Of a stretch of 5,925 nt of DNA, positions 1 to 5,868 are shown piece after piece. The position numbers and the translations under genes were made by a program. Origin of the DNA: JANRKH01 sp033761815 (lineage in GTDB: Bacteria; Pseudomonadota; Alphaproteobacteria; Rickettsiales; Rickettsiaceae); the NCBI GenBank assembly GCA_033761815.1, contig JANRMF010000050.1, positions 1-5,925 of the forward strand. The letters run 5' to 3'. Every line of letters starts with the position of its first letter. Position 1 is the first letter of the stretch. Below the pieces are notes generated by a model that saw nothing but the letters and a program-made list of their open reading frames with translations, had not been told where the DNA came from and ran no database searches.

Positions 1-496
1 AATCCACCGTTAATTTTGTGATATTATTACCGGCTTTCAGATAATCTAAGTTAAATATGTCGAAAATATACAAACCACCCGGATTCAAATTACGATTTAT
101 ATTTTGGATAGTGAGTTTAAAGTCTTCGCGAGTCAAATGACCGATGGCATTAAATATGGTAATCGCAGCATCGAACTGGCCTGCATGAACAGTGCGGCAA
201 TCTCCTTGTAAGAATTTAATTTGGGGCTGCTTTAGTTTTGCTTTTTGTTTAGCAATTTTGAGCATGCTCCGGCTAATGTCGTTGCCCACAACTTCAAAGC
301 CTGCCTCGACGAGCCAAAAGACTTGAGAGCCGGTACCGCAAGTAAGATCAAGAACGGTAGCAACATCGTGTTCTTTTAATATTCTCTCTAAAAGAGCATT
401 GATGGCCCTCGAATTATTTTCATTAAATCCATCATAGCACTCAGCCCTTGTGTTGTAATAAGAGGCTTTCGCTGTTGTATGTTTAAGTGTTTTCAT
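1..496 (-). CDS. Class I SAM-dependent methyltransferase (partial, C-terminus beyond window start)
   Basis: My reading of the minus strand gives an open frame of 165 codons running off the window edge. It starts MKTLKHTTAK. Residues 48-56 (VLDLTCGTG) are motif I, the AdoMet-binding glycine loop. An acidic residue at D73 (VVGNDIS) ends the second strand, GDC at 98-100 fits the adenine-contact region, and 107-120 (GQFDAAITIFNAIGH) fits the motif IV strand, so the fold is a Rossmann-type methyltransferase. The substrate cannot be told; small-molecule methyltransferases share this layout. The ATG lies two bases after the stop of the upstream kinase gene, and its ribosome binding site (AGAGGTGA) overlaps that stop, which argues for translational coupling as the last visible gene of the leftward operon. 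The fold is clear; the function is open. Confidence 0.85.
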   Translation of the reverse strand, partial: MKTLKHTTAKASYYNTRAECYDGFNENNSRAINALLERILKEHDVATVLDLTCGTGSQVFWLVEAGFEVVGNDISRSMLKIAKQKAKLKQPQIKFLQGDCRTVHAGQFDAAITIFNAIGHLTREDFKLTIQNINRNLNPGGLYIFDIFNLDYLKAGNNITKLTVD

Positions 497-498
497 GT

Positions 499-1062
499 TC
501 ACCTCTGACTTAGTATTTTTATATGATTCATAATGGCCTCCGCTGCATCTTTGGGACTTAAATTGCTAACATTTAGCGAAAGCAAATTAGGGTGGGAGAT
601 GGAGATAAGTGGCCCATTATCTTCGGCATCAAGTGGATCAATAGATTTCCACCTTTGCCTTCTTTCTTGTCGTGTAAGGCGCTTTAGATGCTCTTCTTTA
701 CTAATTTGAATCTGTACTGGAATAAACAATGATCCTCGTGCTTCAGCCATTTGCTCTACTTGTCCGTAAAGCTCTCTATCTTCCTGAGTATCTGCCAAAC
801 AGTTTGTAAGCACATAGCTATTCTGGGTGTGATTGGCCAGGAAATCAAAAACCTCTGTCCTTATTTTTGCGATAGTATCCCAAGCAAAATCAGGTATTTT
901 TGCGTAGCCATCATATTGCAATAGCTCAAAAATAGGATTATTGATTAGCTGATTATCGCAAACGATAAAACCATGGTTTGCAGCCAACTCCTTAGCAATA
1001 GTGTATTTCCCAACCCCAGGCTTGCCGGTTAAATAGATGATGGTTGTTGTTGGTTGTGTCAT
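499..1062 (-). CDS. Small P-loop kinase / AAA-type ATPase (187 aa) of unknown substrate
   Basis: The product begins MTQPTTTIIYLTGKPGVGKY. Residues 13-21 form a Walker A loop, GKPGVGKYT, in which the usual Ser/Thr directly after the lysine is Tyr20, with Thr21 next. A following DNQLIN segment (about 38-43) and an arginine-rich stretch RLTRQERRQRW (about 130-140) look like the substrate-side and LID regions of small nucleoside/shikimate-type kinases. This resembles uncharacterised AAA_33-like kinases often annotated as AAA family ATPase. The frame is open upstream to 1131, but I place the start at 1062: GGAGGTGG stands six to seven bases before this ATG, the ATG overlaps the stop of the preceding gene as ATGA, and the 23 extra residues lie before the family-like N-terminus. 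The operon position suggests phosphorylation of a small molecule; that is inference. Confidence 0.85.
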   Translation of the reverse strand: MTQPTTTIIYLTGKPGVGKYTIAKELAANHGFIVCDNQLINNPIFELLQYDGYAKIPDFAWDTIAKIRTEVFDFLANHTQNSYVLTNCLADTQEDRELYGQVEQMAEARGSLFIPVQIQISKEEHLKRLTRQERRQRWKSIDPLDAEDNGPLISISHPNLLSLNVSNLSPKDAAEAIMNHIKILSQR

Positions 1063-2684
1063 GCACCACCTCCATCGATTACAGTTCCTTGATGATAGAG
1101 GATCTTCCACGCACCATTTATGTGTCGCCAAAGTGTTGATCTTCTTGTGACTCTTGTTTTGTCTTGGATAAGAATGTATGTCAGTAAATAATTATCCGAT
1201 GATATTTTTGTGAGTTCAAAGCCTTTTGCTTCCCAAATATCTTGATAATCTGGGTTGTTATAACGCTCGAGTAGAGTTTCTATGACGTCTTGTTTGGTGT
1301 AGACATTACCTGATGCACCGACTTCCCAAAATTCGTCACACATTTGGTTTTCAATATCTTGTTTTGTTTTTCCAAACTTTTCAGGATGATGAAAGATCGG
1401 CTCTCTTGATTTAAGTTCTTCGAGAATTTTCTTTTCATCGCAGTCTTTCCACTCCGCTGGCGCATCAGACCTAAAGCCATCCCACAAGTAGCCACCATGT
1501 AGTGCCAATATCTTTGTAACCGCACTTTCAATGCCGGAAGCATCACCTGTTTGAACGATGCTTTCAAATGCTTTAGTAAATTCTTCAGCAAGATCAGGAT
1601 TTTCTGTTTTAAAAAGTCGCATCAATGATTTACCGCTAGCGGTCCATTTGTTCTGAGCTCTAAAATAAAATTGCAAGAGAGGTTCAAACAAATGAGCAGC
1701 CGATGTTATTTGCTCTTCTTTGTTTTTAGGAGATTTAATATCATCCAAGATATCCGTGATGAGAAAACGCTCTTTATCGATTTGAGCCTGAGTCCAGCTA
1801 TCTGGACCTTTCGCTAAAGCTTGCTCAGCAATGTTTTTGGCTTGTGAGCTAAATTCATTCGGCTCCAGAATTTCCTGGCCCCGCAGAATCATATTGATGA
1901 GAGCAGGTTTCCCATCACTTGCCTCAAGCTTGCCGCAGAAATACCCCAAGGTATCAAGATCATGAATAAATGCGTCAATAGGCCAATCATCGTAAACAAA
2001 GGCTTCTCGATAAGCGTGGGCTACTTCCTCAAAAACAATCACAAGATCTAGATCGGATGCACTTGTTCCTTCGCCTTGCGAAACTGATCCTGCCCAGAAT
2101 ACGGCTTTAGAATCCACGTAGCGTTCTTTAATAAGCTTTTGGATGGTTGGTAACGGGTCGTTTCTTGAAGATAAATCCTTTATCATCCACACCTCTCCGG
2201 TATCTTGCTGTTCTGAAACCATTTTGAAGCCTGCTTTCTCGTAGCATTTAACGGCAGCACCATTATTACTATCTGGATCGGCAAAAATGTGGGAGTACTT
2301 ATTGCCGTGTAATTTAAGGAATTCTAAAATTGTTTTTGAGCCTAACCCTTGTTGCAAGGCTGCTGCTTCGCCAATAAAGATATCAAATGCTCCCAAGTTT
2401 TCTGGTAAGCCTAAGAGTGACTTACTTCTAGGAAAATCATATGCATTATAAATCTGAATGTATCCAACTGGGTTTTGCTCTCTGTAGATAATGAAAGCTT
2501 GAATAGGTTTCTGCTGACCATCCACGAGCTTATAGCCCTTGATGTATGAGCTATATTTTTCACGCACCAACTCCAGCGTATACGTCACATCCTGATCCCA
2601 CCATTTTTTGACATGGGGCGCCTCTAGCCACTTTAGCAGCAGCGGAAAATGTGATTCATGTAGTGGTTCGAAGGTGATGGCCAT
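1059..2684 (-). CDS. Three-domain protein: AAC(6')-like GNAT acetyltransferase + nucleotidyltransferase + DUF4440/NTF2-like
   Basis: The 541-residue product holds three units. Residues 1-170 are a GNAT domain of the AAC(6') type: HVKKWWDQD at 24-32, the acetyl-CoA loop LQQGLGSKTILEFL at 110-123, and ADPDSNNGAAVKCYEKAGF at 135-153, which closely recalls AAC(6')-Ib. Residues about 178-410 form a Pol-beta-type nucleotidyltransferase, with GS at 199-200, the metal-binding pair D211 and D213 (SDLDLVIVFE), a likely third Asp at 237 (PIDAFI), and a helical tail. Residues about 420-537 match DUF4440/SnoaL-like proteins (EVGASGNVYTKQDVI, RRSTLWR, ILYHQGT). AAC and ANT enzymes inactivate aminoglycosides by acetyl and AMP transfer, so one chain may carry two such chemistries; the substrate is not shown. 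Motifs are intact, so each domain looks functional. AGGAG precedes the ATG, three bases after the upstream stop; the 3' end overlaps the kinase start by 4 bp. Confidence 0.9.
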   Translation of the reverse strand: MAITFEPLHESHFPLLLKWLEAPHVKKWWDQDVTYTLELVREKYSSYIKGYKLVDGQQKPIQAFIIYREQNPVGYIQIYNAYDFPRSKSLLGLPENLGAFDIFIGEAAALQQGLGSKTILEFLKLHGNKYSHIFADPDSNNGAAVKCYEKAGFKMVSEQQDTGEVWMIKDLSSRNDPLPTIQKLIKERYVDSKAVFWAGSVSQGEGTSASDLDLVIVFEEVAHAYREAFVYDDWPIDAFIHDLDTLGYFCGKLEASDGKPALINMILRGQEILEPNEFSSQAKNIAEQALAKGPDSWTQAQIDKERFLITDILDDIKSPKNKEEQITSAAHLFEPLLQFYFRAQNKWTASGKSLMRLFKTENPDLAEEFTKAFESIVQTGDASGIESAVTKILALHGGYLWDGFRSDAPAEWKDCDEKKILEELKSREPIFHHPEKFGKTKQDIENQMCDEFWEVGASGNVYTKQDVIETLLERYNNPDYQDIWEAKGFELTKISSDNYLLTYILIQDKTRVTRRSTLWRHINGAWKILYHQGTVIDGGGA

Positions 2685-2687
2685 GAT

Positions 2688-3281
2688 CTACTCCTGCTTT
2701 GCGAGTGTCTGGAAGGCTTTTGGCGAAGGGTGATCATCTACGAACTTTAGTATCAGGCGTGCCGCTTCAAAAGGAGAGATAGCAGTTGTATCAACCTTAA
2801 AATCATATGAATTTAAAGAACCTTGGTGCACTCTATCAATCTGATCATTTGAGAGACCAATGCAGCGATCACGTCTTAAAACTTCTCGCTCTTGCATCAC
2901 TGCTAGATCGCAAAAAACGCCGATGTAATAAACTGTGTGAGCTTTTAACTGTTGGAAATACGCTTTTAAAGCCTCTTCATCAAATAACACTTCGTCGATA
3001 ATGAGGTTGTTTCCGCTCGCTGCGAGCATTTCAGCAAACTGCGGCATAACGCTAAATAGTTTTGCTCCTTCTGCCCCTGATTCAACATGCATTGTAGGGC
3101 CGCGCTCATTTTGCCCTGGAATAAATTTTAAGTACGGCTCTTGTCTGCCGAAGGGAATCATATCAATGAATGTATCAACGCCGAAATTTAACCAAAGCTC
3201 TGGGCTTTCATGCCCTATAGCCTTTGCGATCGAAGTCTTTCCGCTAGAACCACATCCGTTTAAGAAAATAATCTTACTCAT
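2688..3281 (-). CDS. Chloramphenicol 3-O-phosphotransferase-like kinase (CPT family)
   Basis: The 197-residue product matches the layout of Streptomyces venezuelae chloramphenicol phosphotransferase. A Walker A loop GCGSSGKT lies at 9-16. The segment ELWLNFGVDTFIDMIP (28-43) carries Asp36, at the place of the catalytic base in CPT (GVDSLIEAMP there). NNLIIDEVL (91-99) resembles the Walker B-side strand. EREVLRRDR (131-139) holds the LID arginines, and YDFKVDTT (159-166) is the typical C-terminal strand. CPT transfers phosphate from ATP to the 3-hydroxyl of chloramphenicol; many CPT-like proteins have unknown substrates, so the drug is inference. The ATG overlaps the marR stop (ATGA) and has only a weak Shine-Dalgarno, so its translation probably depends on ribosomes finishing marR. 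The length is usual for the family. Confidence 0.88.
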   Translation of the reverse strand: MSKIIFLNGCGSSGKTSIAKAIGHESPELWLNFGVDTFIDMIPFGRQEPYLKFIPGQNERGPTMHVESGAEGAKLFSVMPQFAEMLAASGNNLIIDEVLFDEEALKAYFQQLKAHTVYYIGVFCDLAVMQEREVLRRDRCIGLSNDQIDRVHQGSLNSYDFKVDTTAISPFEAARLILKFVDDHPSPKAFQTLAKQE

Positions 3282-3745
3282 GCTGCATCCGCTATTTGTT
3301 GTTGTAAAATGCCGCGTAAATGCTCATCGAACCCTTGCTTATTTTCTCCTAAACTTACAAAAAAGGATTCTTCGTCCTTGAGTAAATCCTTTGCGGCACC
3401 TTGGATTTTAGCTACACCAGCATCTGTTAATTCTGAAAATTTAGAGCGCTCATCACCTTCTTTTTGGGAGCGCTTTAGTAATCCTCTCTTCTCTAGAGTC
3501 CGCAATACCTGAGAGGTCATGGTCACATCAAAGCTCAAGAATTTGGCGAGGTCATTTTGCGATACATCGGCTCCATCTTTCTTCAAAAACCCAAGCGTTA
3601 TCAAAAGCATAAACTGAACATGAGTGAGATCATGAGGTAAAAGCGTACTCTCAATCTTACGCTTCCACGCAAAATAAGCAGAATAAAGCAAGAAGCCTGA
3701 CACTTCGTTCATGTTGATCCAGTTTGTTTTTGATGACTTTTTCAT
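3278..3745 (-). CDS. MarR-family transcriptional regulator
   Basis: The 155-residue product has the MarR order of parts: an N-terminal dimerisation helix (about 13-35), a winged helix-turn-helix with recognition region VSQNDLAKFLSFDVTMTSQVL at about 61-81, the LEKRGLLKR turn (84-92), and a wing with the conserved Asp and Arg (GDERSKFSELTDAG, D98 and R100). A C-terminal helical part completes the dimer interface. MarR proteins usually repress their own operon and release DNA on binding a small ligand. Here the gene comes first in an operon of modification enzymes, so a drug-like inducer is plausible. GGAGAG stands about seven bases before the chosen ATG. Palindromes in the upstream region are candidate operators. 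The stop overlaps the start of the CPT-like gene. Confidence 0.92.
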   Translation of the reverse strand: MKKSSKTNWINMNEVSGFLLYSAYFAWKRKIESTLLPHDLTHVQFMLLITLGFLKKDGADVSQNDLAKFLSFDVTMTSQVLRTLEKRGLLKRSQKEGDERSKFSELTDAGVAKIQGAAKDLLKDEESFFVSLGENKQGFDEHLRGILQQQIADAA

Positions 3746-3760
3746 TGTGTGACTCTCCGA

Positions 3761-3811
3761 TTAATTGCTTGGTGCATGTTGTGGGTTGATAGTGACTCTG
3801 TGCTGATACAT
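3761..3811 (-). CDS. Candidate 16-residue leader peptide upstream of marR
   Basis: An ATG at 3811 opens a 16-codon frame, MYQHRVTINPQHAPSN, ending in TAA at 3761-3763, 15 bases before the marR ATG. A strong Shine-Dalgarno, AAAGGAG (minus-strand reading of 3821-3827), stands nine bases before it, better than the one before the CPT-like gene. Short leader ORFs ahead of resistance genes to ribosome-binding drugs can control expression by ribosome stalling. The segment TAATTGTTT just before this ORF could pair with AAGCAATTA at its 3' end, bracketing it in an AU-rich nine-pair stem with one G-U pair. No homologue is known to me. It could also be the stump of a lost gene or chance. Confidence 0.45.
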   Translation of the reverse strand: MYQHRVTINPQHAPSN

Positions 3812-3820
3812 GTAAGTGAT

Positions 3821-3827
3821 CTCCTTT
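3821..3827 (-). promoter_or_regulatory. Shine-Dalgarno AAAGGAG of the leader ORF
   Basis: Read on the minus strand the bases are AAAGGAG, close to the anti-SD complement, nine bases before the ATG at 3811. No longer reading frame uses it, which is the main reason to take the short ORF seriously. Confidence 0.5.
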
Positions 3828-3848
3828 AAACAATTATTTTTGCACGAA

Positions 3849-3872
3849 ACATACTGTCTACGCACAGAATAT
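3849..3872. promoter_or_regulatory. Second imperfect dyad near the -10/start region
   Basis: ACATACTGT (3849-3857) and ACAGAATAT (3864-3872) pair at seven of nine positions around a six-base centre. The dyad overlaps the candidate -10 and initial transcribed bases. The half ACATACT also recurs inverted as AGTATGT at 3891-3897. It may be a second regulator site or chance in AT-rich DNA. Confidence 0.3.
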
Positions 3873-3900
3873 ATTTGCATAAAACAGCAAAGTATGTCAA
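3868..3900 (-). promoter_or_regulatory. Candidate promoter of the leftward marR operon
   Basis: On the minus strand a perfect -35 box TTGACA (3895-3900) is followed by TATATT (3868-3873, five of six matches to the -10 consensus). The spacer is 21 bases, clearly longer than the usual 17. Either the promoter is weak, the true -10 is a poorer hexamer inside the spacer, or activity depends on a bound protein. Transcription from here would give a leader of about 120 bases before marR, including the short leader ORF. Confidence 0.45.
3874..3891. promoter_or_regulatory. Palindrome TTTGC-N8-GCAAA, candidate MarR operator
   Basis: TTTGC at 3874-3878 and GCAAA at 3887-3891 form a perfect dyad over 18 bp, similar in form to the TTGC...GCAA sites of several MarR proteins. 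It fills the spacer between the candidate -35 and -10 boxes, where a bound repressor would exclude RNA polymerase. The marR gene is the first protein gene after it, so autoregulation is the natural reading; binding is not shown. Confidence 0.4.
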
Positions 3901-3947
3901 GATAAAGCTGCCACAAGGGGCAAGAAAATAATTTTGGAACTGAAAAA

Positions 3948-4046
3948 ATGACGACACTTTTTGATTTACATGGAAAAACAGCCATCATCACTGGTGCATC
4001 AAGTGCCTTTCATGTTGCATCATACGATTACGCTAAAAGGTCATAA
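3948..4046 (+). pseudogene. N-terminal stump of a short-chain dehydrogenase/reductase (SDR)
   Basis: The frame reads MTTLFDLHGKTAIITGASS and then leaves the family. The first 19 residues are a textbook SDR start: the short lead, the HGKTAIITGASS strand and the beginning of the NAD(P)-binding motif TGxxxGxG. At codon 20, where GIG should follow, the sequence turns to AFHVASYDYAKRS and stops at TAA 4044-4046. A full SDR has about 250 residues, so more than 90 percent is missing and the cofactor loop is broken. The breakpoint lies at about 4005. The bases from there to 4047 are probably the former upstream region of the ABC transporter gene that follows. No function is expected. Confidence 0.7.
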
Positions 4047-4047
4047 T

Positions 4048-4923
4048 ATGATTAAATTCCTTTTGAATATACTGCGCCCTTTTAAGCTCTTAATCTTTGG
4101 GCAAGTAACAGTTGCAATTTTTTGGGCTGTCGACCTGAGTTTAAGGCCGTACCTGTTAAAACTTATGGTCGATCGACTACCAAATGTGCAAGCAGCGGAT
4201 ATTAATCAACAGCTGTTACCACTTATTGTATTTTATTTAATAATGTCTTTGCTGCTTGTTATAATGTTTCGTTTCTATGACTTTATATGGTTACAATTAA
4301 ATCCACGTTTAAAGCGACATGTAGGTGATATTCTAGTTAAAATGATGATGGATCATTCTATTACCTTATTTCAAAATCAATTCGCAGGCAATTTAGCCAA
4401 TAAAGTAAAAGATGTGATGAGTGGGATTCCCGACCTTGTAAAACTGTTCATCCAGCAATTCTTTAGCAATTTCCTTGCTGTCTGCATTGCGGTTTTTGCG
4501 GTGTGGACCATAAGTTCCACTTTCTCACTTTTATTGCTGGTTTGGGTGGCTCACTTCAAGGGCGAATTTGCAGGTTATGTGACCTTAAAATGGCAATCAC
4601 AATATCCGTCATTTAAAGCGCAAAATATCCCAGAAATTATGGATTTAAACGTATTACCTGCCTTCAGAAAAATGGGTATTGTTTCCTTGCTGCTTGATGC
4701 GGCAGAAAAAGAAGCGCTAACAAAAAGCGAAATCATTGGTATTGGGGTTGGCCTATATGCAGGCCCAGATGGAGGCTATGGAGCCGCTCAAAGACTTTAT
4801 ATCAAACGTGGCTATATCCCTGACGGAAAAGGCGTTACATATAATTATGAACCCACGATTCCATGTAATAGTTATCTGCTTGATGATGAACTGGTGCTGT
4901 GGTTTACGAAGAAATTAAGTTGA
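4048..4923 (+). pseudogene. Chimeric remnant: ABC exporter transmembrane fragment fused in frame to GNAT N-acetyltransferase C-terminal part
   Basis: One open frame of 291 residues joins pieces of two unrelated genes. Residues 1 to about 167 are the start of an ABC exporter membrane domain: hydrophobic segments at about 15-35, 56-76 and 140-167, and the exporter-like stretch LFQNQFAGNLANKVKDVM (107-124). The rest of the membrane domain and the whole ATPase domain are missing. Residues about 169-291 are the C-terminal part of a soluble GNAT acetyltransferase: GYVTLKW, DLNVLPAFRKMG (199-210), YGAAQRLYIKRGYIPDG (244-260) and a final LWFTKKL; roughly the first 40 residues of that family are missing. 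In the acetyl-CoA loop the usual last Gly/Ala is Val212 (RKMGIV). AAAAGG at 4035-4040 gives the ATG a ribosome binding site. The frame is open through the join, so a membrane-tethered product could be made, but two truncations argue for a relic. Confidence 0.7.
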
Positions 4924-4931
4924 GAGGTTTT

Positions 4932-5663
4932 ATGATTTTTCCCTACAAACTCATCGATCTAACTCACGCACTTGATGGCGCTATCCCTACCTGGAATGGT
5001 GGGTGCGGGTTTAATCATGATGTGCATATCGATTATTCTGATTGTGAAGGTGAATATAAATTCCGTGTCATGAAAGTTAAAATGCATGCTGGAATCGGAA
5101 CGCATATGGATGCGCCAAGTCACTGTATTCCTGGCGGAAGATTCATCCATGATTTTGATGTCAATAATTTGATAATGCCGTGCGTGGTGATTGATGTATC
5201 GGATCAATGCCATGAACGTTATTCCTTAAGCACTCAAGATATAGCGGATTTTGAAAGCAAGTACGGGATTATTCCAAAAGGCTCATGCGTGTTTGTGAAA
5301 ACCGGCTGGAGCAAGTTTTGGCACGAGTCTTTAAAATACCATAACAACCATGTATTCCCATCCGTATCTTCTAAAGCAGCATCACTTTTACTTGAACGAG
5401 GCGTGAATGCTCTTGGTATTGATACGCTTTCGCCTGATCGCCCAGAAGATGGCTTTAAGGTTCATAAACTCTTTTTAGGGGCGGACAATATAATCATAGA
5501 AAACGTCGCAAATCTGGGTAGTATGCCACCGACCGGAGGCTTTGTTATGGTCCTGCCCATTAAAATTAAAGATGGCACCGAAGCGCCGATAAGACTCGTT
5601 GGATTGATTGAAAATGACAATGGAGCAAGCAGGTCAAAGGCTATGGGTGTGAAATATTTTTAA
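4932..5663 (+). CDS. Cyclase family protein (kynurenine formamidase-like metal hydrolase)
   Basis: The 243-residue product fits the cyclase family (PF04199), metal-dependent hydrolases that include bacterial arylformamidase KynB, in length and motifs. It begins MIFPYKLIDLTHALDGAIPT. The metal motif region is HAGIGTHMDAPSH (52-64), holding H58, D60 and H64. H178 and E190 (VHKLFLGADNIIIENVANL) have the same spacing as the H/E pair of KynB. The position of the first metal His in HxGTHxD is Gly54 here, with H52 two residues earlier; I think some family members share this. The start at 4932 is preferred over an upstream ATG at 4899 because GAGAGG (4922-4927) precedes it and the protein then begins at the family-typical IDLT segment. 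It starts eight bases after the chimera stop. No signal peptide is seen, so it is probably cytoplasmic. The substrate is unknown. Confidence 0.88.
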   Translation: MIFPYKLIDLTHALDGAIPTWNGGCGFNHDVHIDYSDCEGEYKFRVMKVKMHAGIGTHMDAPSHCIPGGRFIHDFDVNNLIMPCVVIDVSDQCHERYSLSTQDIADFESKYGIIPKGSCVFVKTGWSKFWHESLKYHNNHVFPSVSSKAASLLLERGVNALGIDTLSPDRPEDGFKVHKLFLGADNIIIENVANLGSMPPTGGFVMVLPIKIKDGTEAPIRLVGLIENDNGASRSKAMGVKYF

Positions 5664-5694
5664 GGACAAGATGTGGCGAGAAGTTAAATAGCAT

Positions 5695-5811
5695 ATGAGT
5701 AATAAATTTATAAAAATGGTAGTTAAAATGAAATATCGGAAAATATTAGGCTTGGTGTTTTGCACATTTGCTTTTGCAGTTAATCCCAAACATCTAGTGA
5801 TAAATAGGTAA
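5695..5811 (+). pseudogene. Short ORF resembling a signal peptide stump
   Basis: A 38-codon frame (ATG 5695, TAA 5809-5811) contains, from the inner ATG at 5728, a positively charged MKYRK, a hydrophobic ILGLVFCTFAFA and a plausible signal peptidase site AFA|V, followed by only ten residues. It looks like the 5' end of a secreted-protein gene whose body is gone, in line with the other gene stumps nearby. The ribosome binding sites before either ATG are poor. Chance cannot be excluded. Confidence 0.35.
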
Positions 5812-5825
5812 CAGAGGGAGAAGAT

Positions 5826-5846
5826 ATGAGAGAAAAAGAGGCTTAG
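5826..5846 (+). CDS. Six-residue mini-ORF with strong ribosome binding site
   Basis: GAGGGAG at 5814-5820 stands five bases before an ATG that reads MREKEA and stops at TAG 5844-5846. The spacing and purine-rich site are as good as those of real genes in the window. An eight-T run follows at 5851-5858. It could be a leader peptide for the gene starting at 5913, the remnant start of a disrupted gene, or chance. The GAAGATATG context is repeated at the next start. Confidence 0.25.
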   Translation: MREKEA

Positions 5847-5868
5847 GGAGTTTTTTTTGTTGCAAAAG

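Noticed and set aside
1063..1131. N-terminal extension of the P-loop kinase to an upstream ATG at 1131
   Set aside because: The ATG at 1062 has GGAGGTGG before it and forms an ATGA overlap with the upstream stop; the extension lies wholly inside the upstream gene in another frame.
1280..1591. 103-codon minus-strand frame
   Set aside because: Lies in another frame inside the three-domain gene, with no recognisable motif.
2807..3381. Plus-strand frames opposite the CPT-like and marR genes
   Set aside because: Antisense shadows of well-supported coding regions.
3309..3512. 67-codon plus-strand frame
   Set aside because: Antisense to marR; no family likeness.
1..3745. Integron cassette array, suggested by the resistance-like enzymes
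   Set aside because: Genes overlap or are 2-3 bp apart, leaving no room for attC sites, and no integrase is visible.
3812..3991. Upstream part of a 76-codon minus-strand frame that ends in the leader peptide
   Set aside because: Would overlap the promoter and the SDR stump; only the last 16 codons have a ribosome binding site.
4736..5213. Small frames within the GNAT fragment and antisense to the cyclase gene
   Set aside because: Shadows of the chimera and the cyclase gene.
5826..5860. Rho-independent terminator at the eight-T run (5851-5858)
   Set aside because: No GC-rich stem directly precedes the T-run.
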